The notes under the pieces: model-generated
The model's database searches: none
What the model was told of the DNA's origin: nothing
Seen by the model: the letters and a program-made list of their open reading frames with translations, nothing else
Assembly (NCBI RefSeq): GCF_030812675.1
Contig: NZ_JAUSTE010000013.1
Span: forward strand, 54,118 to 118,117
Reading direction: 5' to 3'
DNA: 64,000 nucleotides
From: Sinomonas atrocyanea
Lineage (GTDB): Bacteria; Actinomycetota; Actinomycetes; Actinomycetales; Micrococcaceae
Position numbers and translations under genes: made by a program
Shown: positions 1 to 8,240 of the stretch, piece by piece
How the letters are laid out: each line of letters begins with the position of its first letter
Numbering within the stretch: position 1 is the first letter of the stretch

Positions 1-67
1 CGCATCCGACCGCGGCGCACTGGACCACCTGACAGGGGAGGACCGCGAGCGGACGTTCTGCAGACCG

Positions 68-352
68 CTAGCGTTCCGAGGACCAGCCCCGCCCCAGCAC
101 ACCTTGGAGCGCGCCGGCACGCTGGGCGCTGAGCCTGCCGCGACGGTCAGCGGCCCGTTGTCCATCCAGCCAGGACCCGAGCCTTGCCTCTGACGCGTCG
201 TGCGCGGCGGCCGCCTCCGGCACCCGGTCGCGCTCGCGCATGAAGGCCGAGAGCTCGTTGGTCCGCGCGGCGAAGTCCTGGTCGCCCTGCTGCCGCAGTG
301 CCGGCAGCCCCGTAATGTCCCGGGCGAACCGCGTCTGCAGATCCCTGTCCAT
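68..352 (-). CDS. Short orphan helicase-associated (HA) domain protein
   Basis: A 94-residue protein. Residues about 25-90 fit the helicase-associated domain pattern: LGSWLDGQR at 58-66, the basic RRGRLS at 70-75 and a closing W90. In known families this domain follows a DEAD/DEAH helicase and is thought to bind nucleic acid; here no helicase motifs are present, so it is a stand-alone HA unit. The ATG start has a G-rich stretch (gggggt) upstream. A larger two-unit HA protein lies near 20.5 kb and an HA remnant near 18.2 kb. Function is unknown; nucleic-acid binding is inferred. Confidence 0.55.
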   Translation of the reverse strand: MDRDLQTRFARDITGLPALRQQGDQDFAARTNELSAFMRERDRVPEAAAAHDASEARLGSWLDGQRAADRRGRLSAQRAGALQGVLGRGWSSER

Positions 353-711
353 GCGACCCCCAATAGCCGAACCTGAGGTGGGAGCCAGCGCCGGAACGGA
401 CTCCTGCTGGGGGCCACCTCGGCCCCCGGTGACCGTGACGATAACGCTGGCATAACGCTGCCTACAAGGGCCTTCGGACAGGGCTCAGAACGCCCCCGGC
501 GGCCTTGTCATACGGCCCGCACCTCCGCGGTGCACGTCATCGCGCGGCGGATGGGGCAGGCCTGCCCCTCACCCGGGGGGCTCCATGACAGGCCTCTCAC
601 CGGAAATTGTCACGTCGATGGATGAACGGCCGTGGGCCCCGGGCGCCGCGACACAGCGCGATGGTGTACGGTTGCTTCGCTATCCTCCCGTATGAAAGGA
701 ACATCAGGCCG
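353..711. other. Intergenic, no gene seen; conserved -10-like element near its end
   Basis: About 360 bp between the divergent HA gene and the DUF4193 gene. No convincing ORF. Near 665-690 lies TACGGTTGC, which recurs as TAGGGTTGC and TACTGTTGC ahead of the DUF4193 copies at 8.4 and 27.8 kb. The first six bases fit the TANNNT form of a -10 box, so this is the likely promoter. Confidence 0.4.
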
Positions 712-1014
712 GTGGCCGCCGACTACGACGAACTGCGCTCCGACGTCAAGGAATCCCAGAACGAATCGCTCGAGGCGCTCAAATCCGCCAGCGCCCCCGA
801 CCCGCGCAGCGTCGTGCGCGAGCTCGACGGGGACGACAGCGGCGAGGACACCGGCCTTCCCGGGGGCGAGTTCGTCAACGACGAGCTCACCGTGCACGTC
901 ATCCCCCAGGGCGCGGACGAGTTCGTCTGCCAGTCCTGCTTCCTGGTCCGGCACCGCTCCCAGAGGGCGGTCGAGGTCGACGGCGTCGCCTACTGCCGGG
1001 ACTGCGAGGGCTAA
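712..1014 (+). CDS. DUF4193 family protein, cassette copy 1
   Basis: A 100-residue actinobacterial DUF4193 protein. The N-terminus VAADYDELRSDVKE is acidic and the C-terminus holds two CxxC pairs (CQSC at 73-76, CRDC at 95-98), expected to form a zinc ribbon. The longer ATG reading (from 607) was rejected because the GTG at 712 begins the conserved family start and has AAAGGA 12 bases upstream. It is followed after 46 bp by a small Cys protein; the same pair occurs at 8.45-9.07 kb and in decayed form at 16.4 and 27.8 kb. The family has no established function. Confidence 0.85.
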   Translation: MAADYDELRSDVKESQNESLEALKSASAPDPRSVVRELDGDDSGEDTGLPGGEFVNDELTVHVIPQGADEFVCQSCFLVRHRSQRAVEVDGVAYCRDCEG

Positions 1015-1060
1015 GCCCCGCCTGGTTTCCCGTTCCGACGCCCCGGGTAATTTCTCCGCT

Positions 1061-1324
1061 ATGCCCCACCCAGAACCAGCCTCGCCACTGCATGAGACCA
1101 TGCTCGAGGTACTCCACGAGGCCCGTAGGCGCGGGATGACGCACAGCAGGCACTCCCTGCAGGACTGCCAGCTCCTGCTGGCGATCCACGCGCCCGCGGG
1201 TGAGATGATCGGCGCCCCGTGCGCGGGGTGCCGCGAGCCGTGGCCCTGCAAGACGGTGCTGGGCATCCTCGGCGGCCTCGAGCCGGCTGCCGTGCCGTCG
1301 GCCCCATCTGCCGGCCGCCGCTGA
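1061..1324 (+). CDS. Small Cys-rich protein of the DUF4193 cassette, copy 1
   Basis: An 87-residue protein. It opens with a helical stretch (LHETMLEVLHEARRRGM) and ends in a conserved CAGCREPWPCKT at 54-65, so C54, C57, C63 and possibly H43 could bind a metal. It is homologous to the proteins at 8809-9069 and 16551-16784; the block PWPCKT-x4-GG is the best conserved. The DNA just before each ATG is also similar (ggtaatttctccgct / gggcaatgacctctcc). It probably shares a transcript with the DUF4193 gene. No function can be assigned; a small zinc-binding regulatory partner is an inference. Confidence 0.7.
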   Translation: MPHPEPASPLHETMLEVLHEARRRGMTHSRHSLQDCQLLLAIHAPAGEMIGAPCAGCREPWPCKTVLGILGGLEPAAVPSAPSAGRR

Positions 1325-1422
1325 TCCAGCCGTCGTCCAAGTCCTCCGTCGGGCGCCAGAGTCACTAGAATTGAAATGCGCCAAGCAGACGCATAGTTCG
1401 TCGCAGGAGAGGCGGCAAGGTC

Positions 1423-1803
1423 ATGGCTGAGGGTAGCGGCGTCGAAGAGCCCCGGCGCGGCGAGGACGGGCACGGGCCAGCGTCCGAGAAGCCGGAACTC
1501 CGCGGACGGTACGTCGAGGGCAACTTCGGCAAGTCGGGCCGGGAGACGGGCCGGCACTCAGGGGACGAGGAAGGCCAGTACGTCCAAGGCGACTATGGCA
1601 CTGCCGGCCGCCAGGGCGGTCTGCCCGAACCTCTGGGAGAGAACGCCCGGGAGTCCGGACGGTATGCGCAGGGCGATCTCGGGGAGGCAGGAACGGCGTC
1701 CGGCCGGACCGCGGGCTCGGAAATAGGCCAGTACTCGGAGGGCGACTACGGCACCGATGGAAAAGTGCCGCCCCTGCGCAAAGCCCGCACCGACAAGGAA
1801 TGA
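1423..1803 (+). CDS. Gly/Tyr-rich tandem-repeat protein
   Basis: A 126-residue hydrophilic protein made of four units of the form G-(R/Q)-Y-x-(E/Q)-G-(D/N)-x-G-x-(A/S)-G, beginning at residues 28, 51, 79 and 102. Spacing is 23, 28, 23, so the real repeat is a 51-residue dimer (GRY unit then GQY unit) duplicated once. There is no signal peptide or membrane segment, and few large hydrophobic residues, which suggests a disordered cytoplasmic protein. AGGAG lies upstream of the ATG. It does not match a family I can name; its setting next to stress-type genes is only suggestive. Confidence 0.7.
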   Translation: MAEGSGVEEPRRGEDGHGPASEKPELRGRYVEGNFGKSGRETGRHSGDEEGQYVQGDYGTAGRQGGLPEPLGENARESGRYAQGDLGEAGTASGRTAGSEIGQYSEGDYGTDGKVPPLRKARTDKE

Positions 1804-1914
1804 CCTCCGAGGGCTGACGATGGCCGCCGGCGCTGGATGAACATCGCGCAAAACGTTCGCCAACTGTCCCCCAACCCCGGCCAGCCGGCGAACACGGGCT
1901 CCTACCCTTGAACG

Positions 1915-3573
1915 GTGCTCTCCCCCAGAACCCGCAGAACCCTCGCCTCCGCCGGCATGGCCATCGCCGTTTCCTCGGCACTGCTCGGCCCGGTCGCCCC
2001 CACCCAGGCGGACGCCACCACCCCTGCCGCCACGGCCTCGGCGCGCCTGAACCTCGGCGCCCCCGACCTACCCGAGACCCGGACCGAACAGGTCCTCGCC
2101 CCTGGCGTCACCCTGACCGCCATTCACCGCGGCGCCCAGGACAGCTCGTTGTTCTGGACGGCCGAGGTGGCCATCCCCTCTGACTCACCTGACCCGGATG
2201 CGCCGTCGTCCGCGCTGTCCTCGCAGGTTGACGCCCACAAGGTGGCCGCCAAACTCAAGGCTGCCGGAGTCGACTCCCGCGTGGAGCAGGTCATCTCGCC
2301 GCAGCTCGCCGACGCCGGCGGCCAACTCGGGTACCGGGTCCGCGCAGGCCACTTCACGGCGAAGGCCGACGGCGCGTCCCTCGTCGCGCGGATCAAGGCC
2401 GCCGGCTACGCGTCCTCCCTCGTCTACACGGGCTGGGACGGCGACTCCGGCAGCATCGGCCAGACCCGCGGGCCCTGGAACCTCGACGTCGTCACGATCG
2501 ACCCGAGGCAGTACCACGGCGAGCTCGCCGCAGACTTCGGCCCCGACCTCGAGACCCCCGAGACCACCAGCCGGCTCGCCGCCGCGCAGCACGCCCTCGC
2601 AGGCGTCAACGCAGGCTTCTTTGTCTTCGACCCCGCAGCCGGAGCACCGGGCGACCCGGCAGGAGTGGGCGTCTACAACGGCAAGACCCTGCGCGAGCCG
2701 GTCGGCGACCGGCCCGGGCTCATCCTCAACGGCGAGACCAACGCCTCGAGCATCCAGCGGCTCACCTGGAGGGGCGACGTGTCCGCCGCCGCGGCCAGCA
2801 TTCCCCTGACCGGCATCAACCGTGACCCGGGCCTCGTCCGCAACTGCGGCGAGAAGGGCGAACAGCCCACCGAGCTGCCCCAGCAGGACGTCACCTGCAC
2901 CAACCCGAACGAGGTTGTGGCCTTCACCCCCGACTTCGGGGCCACGACGCCCTCCGGATCCGGACTCGAGGTCACCGTCGACGCCCGCGGCACCGTCACC
3001 GCCGTCGCCAGCACGCGCGGCACCACGGTCCCCGCCGGGGGCCGCACCGTCCAGGCGACGGGCACCTCCATCCCTAGGCTGCGCGCGCTCGCCCATGTGG
3101 GTCAGAAGCTGCACGTCAGCGCCGACGTCCTCGGCGAGAACGGCCGGCCCCTACACACCACGAAGGACACGAGCGTCGTCAACGGCGGCCCCATGCTCGT
3201 CAAGGACGGCCAGGAAGATGTCACCGCCCGTCAGGACGGCTTGGTCCACCAGGGCGACTCGAACAGCTTCTACTACGGGTGGGTGCACAAGAGGAACCCG
3301 CGCACCTTCGCCGGCACTGACGCACAGGGCCGGACCCTCCTGGTGACAGCCGACGGCCGCTCCACGGACTCCCTCGGCCTGAGCCTGAAGGAGGAGGCCG
3401 ACGTCGCCCAGTCCCTGAGGATGGTCCAGGCGATGAACCTCGACGGCGGCGGGTCCACCACCGCGGTCGCGGGCGGCTCCGTGGTGAACACGCCGTCCGG
3501 AACGAGCGAGCGGCCGGTCGGCGATGCGCTCCTCGTCCTGCCGGGCCGCGACGGCCAGGACCGCCGCCCCTGA
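1915..3573 (+). CDS. Secreted phosphodiester glycosidase (NAGPA-type domain)
   Basis: A 552-residue exported protein. It has a basic N-terminus and hydrophobic stretch with likely cleavage near the QADA at 31-34, then a region at about 100-170 resembling a SPOR repeat (RVEQV, GYRVRAGHF), then a long NAGPA/phosphodiester glycosidase domain. The latter is marked by GVNAGFF, NGGPMLVKDG and, near residue 506, MNLDGGGSTT, the hallmark of this family. Such enzymes remove sugar-phosphodiester caps or act on surface polysaccharides; the substrate here is unknown. The start is a GTG. It converges on the AAA+ gene with only 16 bp between the stops. Confidence 0.85.
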   Translation: MLSPRTRRTLASAGMAIAVSSALLGPVAPTQADATTPAATASARLNLGAPDLPETRTEQVLAPGVTLTAIHRGAQDSSLFWTAEVAIPSDSPDPDAPSSALSSQVDAHKVAAKLKAAGVDSRVEQVISPQLADAGGQLGYRVRAGHFTAKADGASLVARIKAAGYASSLVYTGWDGDSGSIGQTRGPWNLDVVTIDPRQYHGELAADFGPDLETPETTSRLAAAQHALAGVNAGFFVFDPAAGAPGDPAGVGVYNGKTLREPVGDRPGLILNGETNASSIQRLTWRGDVSAAAASIPLTGINRDPGLVRNCGEKGEQPTELPQQDVTCTNPNEVVAFTPDFGATTPSGSGLEVTVDARGTVTAVASTRGTTVPAGGRTVQATGTSIPRLRALAHVGQKLHVSADVLGENGRPLHTTKDTSVVNGGPMLVKDGQEDVTARQDGLVHQGDSNSFYYGWVHKRNPRTFAGTDAQGRTLLVTADGRSTDSLGLSLKEEADVAQSLRMVQAMNLDGGGSTTAVAGGSVVNTPSGTSERPVGDALLVLPGRDGQDRRP

Positions 3574-3589
3574 CGGCGGCCCGATCCGG

Positions 3590-4627
3590 TCAGACCAGCC
3601 AGCGTTGCCACCAGCGTGGCTGCTCCGGTTCCGGCGTCGATTCCGGCTCGGGCTCCTCGCCCAAGGCCAGCGCTGCCTCCGCGATGTCGTCCGCGGTAAG
3701 CGTCATGACGGCCTCGCGGTCGAGCGCGTCGAGACTCTGTTCCTCGTCGCGGGACAGCCGCAGGGCCTGGCGGTTGAGTGCCTGCTCGAACAGCGTCCGG
3801 GCAAACCGTGCATTGCCGGAGTCCTCGCCCGCGTGGAGCCCCGTGAGGATGCGGCGCAGCATCTCGTCGGCACCCGGCCCCAGCGCGTACTCATGCTGGA
3901 CCAGCATCTGGTGGAAGATCACCTGGAGTGCGTCGACCGAGTAGTCGGGGAAAGTGATCTCGCGGGCGAACCGGGAGCGCAGCCCCGGGTTCGAGAGCAG
4001 GAAGGACTCCATCAGCCGCGGATACCCGGCCACGATCACGACGAGGCGGTGGCGGTAGTCCTCCATCCGCTTGAGCAGGACCTCGATCGCCTCGGGGCCG
4101 AAGTCCATCCGGCCGTCCTCGGGTGCCAGTGCGTACGCCTCGTCAATGAACAGGACGCCATCCAGCGCACGCCGGATCACCCTGTCCGTCTTGATGGCGG
4201 TCGCGCCGACGTACTGCCCCACGAGCCCCGAACGGTCGACCTCGACCAGGTGACCCTTCTGCAGGAGCCCGACGGCGCGGTACATCTCGGCCAGGAGCCT
4301 CGCCACCGTTGTCTTCCCCGTGCCCGGGTTTCCGAGGAACACCAGATGCTGTGACGTGGCCACCTCCGGCAGGCCGTGCGCCTGGCGGCGGGCCTGGACC
4401 TGGAGCAGGGCGACCAGCGCCCGCACCTGTTCCTTCACGGTCTCCAGTCCGACGAGCGCGTCGAGCTCGGCCTGCACTTCGGACAGCGGCCGTGCCGGAC
4501 CTGGCCTCGCACCGATGAGATCGCCCACCAGCTCGTCGACGCGCTCCGAACCGGGCAGCTTGAGCTGATCCGCAAGATGGCTGAGGGTTCCGCGGAGGTC
4601 GTCGAACGGATTGTGGCTGGCAGCCAT
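3590..4627 (-). CDS. CbbX/SpoVK-like AAA+ ATPase
   Basis: A 345-residue AAA+ protein. Walker A GNPGTGKTT is at 99-107, the pore motif GQYVG at 137-141, Walker B GVLFIDEAYAL at 157-167, sensor-1 VVIVAGYP at 196-203 and the arginine finger SNPGLRSRF at 212-220. This layout is that of the CbbX/SpoVK family (rubisco activase-like and ESX-associated EccA-like remodelling ATPases). The C-terminus ends in an acidic, proline-rich tail and WWQRWLV. An open frame continues upstream to 5575, but homology begins only at the ATG at 4627. No client protein is encoded nearby. Confidence 0.88.
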   Translation of the reverse strand: MAASHNPFDDLRGTLSHLADQLKLPGSERVDELVGDLIGARPGPARPLSEVQAELDALVGLETVKEQVRALVALLQVQARRQAHGLPEVATSQHLVFLGNPGTGKTTVARLLAEMYRAVGLLQKGHLVEVDRSGLVGQYVGATAIKTDRVIRRALDGVLFIDEAYALAPEDGRMDFGPEAIEVLLKRMEDYRHRLVVIVAGYPRLMESFLLSNPGLRSRFAREITFPDYSVDALQVIFHQMLVQHEYALGPGADEMLRRILTGLHAGEDSGNARFARTLFEQALNRQALRLSRDEEQSLDALDREAVMTLTADDIAEAALALGEEPEPESTPEPEQPRWWQRWLV

Positions 4628-5115
4628 GGTTTCATGGTACAGCGCACCCTTGAGCACGCCACCAAGGCACCGACGCTGACCCGTGCGCTTCCGGCGCTGA
4701 GCTTGCTTGGACTCCTCTCGGACCCTCCGTCTGGAAGGCCGGGTCGGCCCGCCCCCGTGGCCGCCGTCTCGCCCTTCGCTCGGGGCCGACGAGAGGCCGT
4801 TGGACCACCTGGGCCCGAACCGCCTGCACACGGGCGGCCGGACAGCGCGGTGCGCAGGAGTTCGGCCCGGGAAGGATTCGGACCCCGCGGTGTCAGGGCA
4901 GTTGCGAGAGGACTGCGGTGATGAGGGCTCCGGTCTGCCGTGTCGAAGTGGGCGGACGAGGCCGGCTGCCTCCCGGCTCAACCTGGTGGGCGTGCGGGGA
5001 GTCTGGGCCGGAATGCCAGTGCTCCCCGCAGCTGCATCCCTCCCGCCGGTGCGGCAAGGCAGAACATGCAGATGAGCCCGAAAGGTCCGGCGGGGCGGCC
5101 CGGTGTGGTGGCGGG
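4628..5115. other. Intergenic, no gene seen
   Basis: About 490 bp between two minus-strand genes. Long open frames cross it on both strands but none has a family signature or a convincing ribosome site; they are explained by the high GC content. Confidence 0.5.
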
Positions 5116-5934
5116 TCAGGCGGCCATCTTGCGGCGCATGCGGTCCAGGAGGCGGCGCAGCAGGCGCGAGACCTGCATCTGGGACACCCCCAGCTCCGCG
5201 GCGATCTCCGACTGGCTCATCTCCTCCACGAACCGCAGCCGCACCAGCCGCCGCTCCTGCTCGCTCGCCCCCTCCAGCGCGCACGCGACCATCTGCCGCA
5301 GCTCCACCTGCTCGAACCCCGCATCGACCACCGGCACCAGGTGCGCCGTCCGCTCCCCCTCCGCATCCGAGGACGCATCCAGCGGCTCGATCGCCGCCGC
5401 CGTCATCGCCGACTCCACCGACCGCGCCTCCGCGACCTGCTCGGCCGTGGCGCCGGTCGCCTCGGCCAGCTCCGCCAGCGACGGCTCCCGGCCCAGCTCC
5501 TGCACCAGACGCCCCCGGGCCTCCTTCACCCCCAGCCGCAGCTCCTGCAGCGACCGCGGCGGGCGCACCACCCACGACTGGTCCCGCAGGTACCGCTTGA
5601 TCGTCCCCGAGATCGTCGGCACCGCGAACTGCACGAACCCGTGCCCGGCACCCTCCCGGTACCGCTGCGCCGCCATAACCAGCCCCAGCCGCGCCACCTG
5701 CCGGATGTCCTCGAAATCATGCCCCGGCACCCGATGCCGACGCGCCAAAGCATCCGCCAGCCCCAGATGCTCCACCACCAGAGCCCCCGCCCTGGCATCC
5801 ACAGCGGCACCCGCAGCAGAACCGGCAGCGCCGGCGGCAGCACCGCCGTCGGCCTCCACACCAGGCTCCCCGGCCCGGCCCCCGGCCACGACCGCCAACC
5901 GGCTCTCCCGCTCCATCACAGCTGACTCGCCCAC
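5116..5934 (-). CDS. SigB/SigF/SigG-type RNA polymerase sigma factor A
   Basis: A 272-residue sigma-70 protein of the stress/sporulation group. An Ala/Gly-rich N-terminus of about 45 residues precedes region 2 (GHDFEDIRQVARLG at 71-84), region 3 (SWVVRPPRSLQELR, 120-133) and region 4 with the helix-turn-helix QSEIAAELGVSQMQVSRLLR at 241-260. It is very similar to sigma B at 59.5 kb, including long stretches of near-identical DNA and the leader GTAGGTCGCT before the GTG start, so the two are recent duplicates. Its promoter carries two TetR-type inverted repeats (6007-6020 and 6046-6059). It probably directs a stress regulon under anti-sigma control. Confidence 0.92.
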   Translation of the reverse strand: MGESAVMERESRLAVVAGGRAGEPGVEADGGAAAGAAGSAAGAAVDARAGALVVEHLGLADALARRHRVPGHDFEDIRQVARLGLVMAAQRYREGAGHGFVQFAVPTISGTIKRYLRDQSWVVRPPRSLQELRLGVKEARGRLVQELGREPSLAELAEATGATAEQVAEARSVESAMTAAAIEPLDASSDAEGERTAHLVPVVDAGFEQVELRQMVACALEGASEQERRLVRLRFVEEMSQSEIAAELGVSQMQVSRLLRRLLDRMRRKMAA

Positions 5935-6006
5935 AGCGACCTACCCTCCCTGCACCGCCAGGCGGTGCCCGGTGTTGATGCCGGCTACCTCGAAGTCTTC
6001 AACGAG

Positions 6007-6062
6007 ACAGACCTGTCTGTTCCGTCATGAGGAGTATGCACCGAGACAGACCTGTCTGTCCA
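6007..6062 (-). promoter_or_regulatory. Sigma A promoter with paired TetR-type operators
   Basis: Two exact copies of ACAGACCTGTCTGT lie at 6007-6020 and 6046-6059, start to start 39 bp. On the minus strand a -35 TGGACA (6057-6062), an 18-bp spacer and a -10 CATACT (6033-6038) fit a sigma-70 promoter; the upstream repeat overlaps the -35 and the other lies just after the -10. The same architecture and 39-bp spacing occur ahead of sigma B at 60.4 kb beside a TetR gene, the likely binder. Confidence 0.8.
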
Positions 6063-6138
6063 GCGGTAGCCCGGGAGCGGATCCTCAAAGGACCCCGAAG
6101 CAACGCAGCGCGGCATGCTCGGCGGAGCCTGAGGCCGG

Positions 6139-6774
6139 TTAGGGGCGTTGGATCTGCTGGCGGTCGGGCCGGAAGCCGTGCTCGACGCCCCAGAGGATCG
6201 CGTTGGCCCGGTTCGTGACGCCGATGCGGCCGTAGCAGCTGCGGATGTAGGTCTTGATCGAGTTCATCGAGAGCCGGGTCCGCTCGGCGATCTGGGCGTT
6301 GTCCAAACCTTGGGTGATCAGGGCGAGGACCTCTGCCTCGCGCTGGGTCAGGCCTTCCTCTCGGCCAGGCCAGTCTCCCCCGACAACGGTCGCGGTGCCG
6401 CTGCTCTCGGCGGTCTTCTTCGGCTGCCCGCCGCGGTGGACTGCTTCCAGTGCCTCGACGAGCTCACTGGCGGTGAGGCTCTTGGAGACGTAGGCGCTGG
6501 CGCCGTTGGCCAGAGCCGCTGCCACCAGGTCGGCATCGGTGTTCCAGGAGTAGACGACCACCCTGCCGGCACGGGGGTCGGCGGCCAGCTGGTGGACGCC
6601 CTTGCGGTCGCCCTGGGCGTTGGCGAAAGTGTCGTAGAGGGTAATGTCCACGGTTTCGCCCACGCCGCGGTCGAGGTCGAGCTCGACTATCTCCACCCGA
6701 TCCCCATAGGAGCGCAGCATCGCGGCGACGCCTCGGACCACCACCTCGTAGTCATCAACCAGCGCCACCCGCAT
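6139..6774 (-). CDS. LuxR/NarL-type response regulator
   Basis: A 211-residue response regulator. The receiver domain shows the acidic pair D7-D8, the probable phospho-acceptor D48 (ITLYDTF), and the conserved lysine in YVSKSL. The C-terminal LuxR helix-turn-helix follows (LTQREAEVLALITQGLDNAQ, then SIKTYIRS). It is more divergent than the regulators at 27.9 and 58.1 kb. It lies upstream of sigma A on the same strand, separated by 204 bp that hold the sigma promoter, so the two are probably separate transcripts. No partner histidine kinase is in the window. Confidence 0.88.
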   Translation of the reverse strand: MRVALVDDYEVVVRGVAAMLRSYGDRVEIVELDLDRGVGETVDITLYDTFANAQGDRKGVHQLAADPRAGRVVVYSWNTDADLVAAALANGASAYVSKSLTASELVEALEAVHRGGQPKKTAESSGTATVVGGDWPGREEGLTQREAEVLALITQGLDNAQIAERTRLSMNSIKTYIRSCYGRIGVTNRANAILWGVEHGFRPDRQQIQRP

Positions 6775-7019
6775 GGGCTATATCCTCCCCTCCCTGGGGA
6801 GCCCGGGATACACCCCCAGAGGTGAATACTGCCCCATGCGCCTCCGCCTATCGTTGACACAGCAGCAGGCCCTGGCAGTTGCCCCCCCCCGGTCCGCGAC
6901 GGTGGTCCGGCCCGCACCGCCGAGGACGAGCCCCCGGCCGGGGTCCCCTCCACCGGGCCCCGGCCCGGCCCAGAAGCTGCAGGCCGCATCACGACAGGGC
7001 AAGAGGTTCAGGAGGAACG

Positions 7020-7376
7020 ATGGACCACCAGCCAGCCGCCACAGCCCAGCGTGAGAGCGTACCCCCGAAGCTGCCCGAGGACACCGGTACCCGGACCCGC
7101 CGCGGGCAGTCCGCCGACGGCCCGGACGCCCCTGATTCCGGGCGGTCGGTCATCCGGCAAGGGCGCAGGCCCTGCTCACCCGCGTACACCGTGCCGACCG
7201 CCACGGGCGAACCCACCCGGCGCTATCTGCAGGGTCAAGCCTGGACGATCCGCCCGCTCCGTTCCGTGCAGGAGCTGAGGGCCACGCTCACCGCGCTCCG
7301 CCCCCGCCTCACACAGGAGCTGGGCCGCGAGCCCACCATCGCCGAACTTGCCGCCGCTGCGCAGAGGCCGTCGTGA
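7020..7376 (+). pseudogene. Sigma factor remnant (region 3 only)
   Basis: An open frame of 118 codons. Residues about 62-115 match region 3 of sigma factors A and B (RRYLQGQAWTIRPLRSVQEL and TQELGREPTIAELAAAAQ), but regions 2 and 4 are absent: the first 60 residues are unrelated and the frame stops just after the region 3 helix. A strong AGGAGG lies 5-10 bases before the ATG, unusual for a dead gene, so it may still be translated. It is most simply a third, deleted copy of the sigma gene. Confidence 0.65.
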
Positions 7377-7532
7377 ACTTCGGCCGCTAGGCGGTGAGCG
7401 AGGACTTCAGCAATGGTCCCACCACGGTCGGGGTGCCCTACCCATACTTGGGACCGCGGCCTTTGCCGCTATTGCCGCCTCGGCGTGGCTGGGCAACGGC
7501 TGAACCGGCCCCCGGACTTCGACGGTCGGTGA

Positions 7533-8240
7533 TCACCGGCTCCCTGGGCCACCGCCTCCGCCAGGGTGGTGCCTGTCTCGCCGGTGAAAGCGCGCAGGCA
7601 CGGCCTTGGCCGGGGACCAGGGGTCCGAGCCTGGCAGGATCCAGCCGCGCCAGCGGGCCAGCAGGCACAGCCCGGCCCCCACGGCGAGGGCTGCCAGCGA
7701 GCCTGCCGTCCGGTGGCCGGTGAAGAACAGGATGGTCAGGGTGCCGCTGGCGGCGGCGGCGCAGGTGGCGTAGAGGGTGTTACCACCTAGGACCGTGGGC
7801 ACGCGGCGGAGCACCACGTCGCGGGTGGCGCCGCCGCCGACGGCGGTGAGCGTGCCCAGGAGGACAGCGGGAAGCCAGCCCAGCCCGGAACTGAGGGTCT
7901 TCTCGGCCCCGCTTGCGGCCCAGCAGCCCAGGGCGAGGGCGTCGACCACGGGCCACACCCTGTCCCAGAGCCGCCCCTCGACGCGGATGATGTAAGCCAG
8001 CGCCGCCCCCGCGAAGGCTGTGTACATGTAGGTGTAGTCCGTCAGTGCGGCTGGCGCCCCGTGTTGGAGCAGGGTGTCGCGGATCATCCCGCCGCCGAGG
8101 CCCGAGAGCACGGAAAGGACGATGAAGCCCACCGGATCGAGCTTCTCCTGGCGGGCGATGAGGCCGCCCAGGAGGGCGTTGAAGAGGACCCCGGTCAGGT
8201 CCAGCACCCGGAACAGGTCCGAGACAGGGAAACCGCTCAC
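7533..8240 (-). CDS. TRIC-family (YadS/YicG-like) membrane channel protein
   Basis: A 235-residue membrane protein with about seven hydrophobic segments arranged as two similar halves. Each half carries the family glycine-rich turn: GLGGGMIRD in the first, VGGGATRDV in the second. Bacterial members of this family (UPF0126) are related to trimeric intracellular cation channels. The GTG at 8240 was chosen because it directly precedes the first hydrophobic domain and has GCGAGG upstream; an ATG at 8315 would add an unconserved stretch. It points away from cassette copy 2. Confidence 0.85.
   Translation of the reverse strand: MSGFPVSDLFRVLDLTGVLFNALLGGLIARQEKLDPVGFIVLSVLSGLGGGMIRDTLLQHGAPAALTDYTYMYTAFAGAALAYIIRVEGRLWDRVWPVVDALALGCWAASGAEKTLSSGLGWLPAVLLGTLTAVGGGATRDVVLRRVPTVLGGNTLYATCAAAASGTLTILFFTGHRTAGSLAALAVGAGLCLLARWRGWILPGSDPWSPAKAVPARFHRRDRHHPGGGGGPGSR

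Noticed and set aside
2185..3114. A 309-codon minus-strand frame inside the glycosidase gene
   Set aside because: It is antisense to a gene with clear domain motifs and consists of Gly/Val/Arg-rich GC-driven sequence.
3590..5575. A 661-codon minus-strand frame covering the AAA+ gene and beyond
   Set aside because: Homology begins only at the ATG at 4627; the upstream part is Gly/Ala/Arg-rich GC-driven sequence and overlaps the end of sigma A in another frame.
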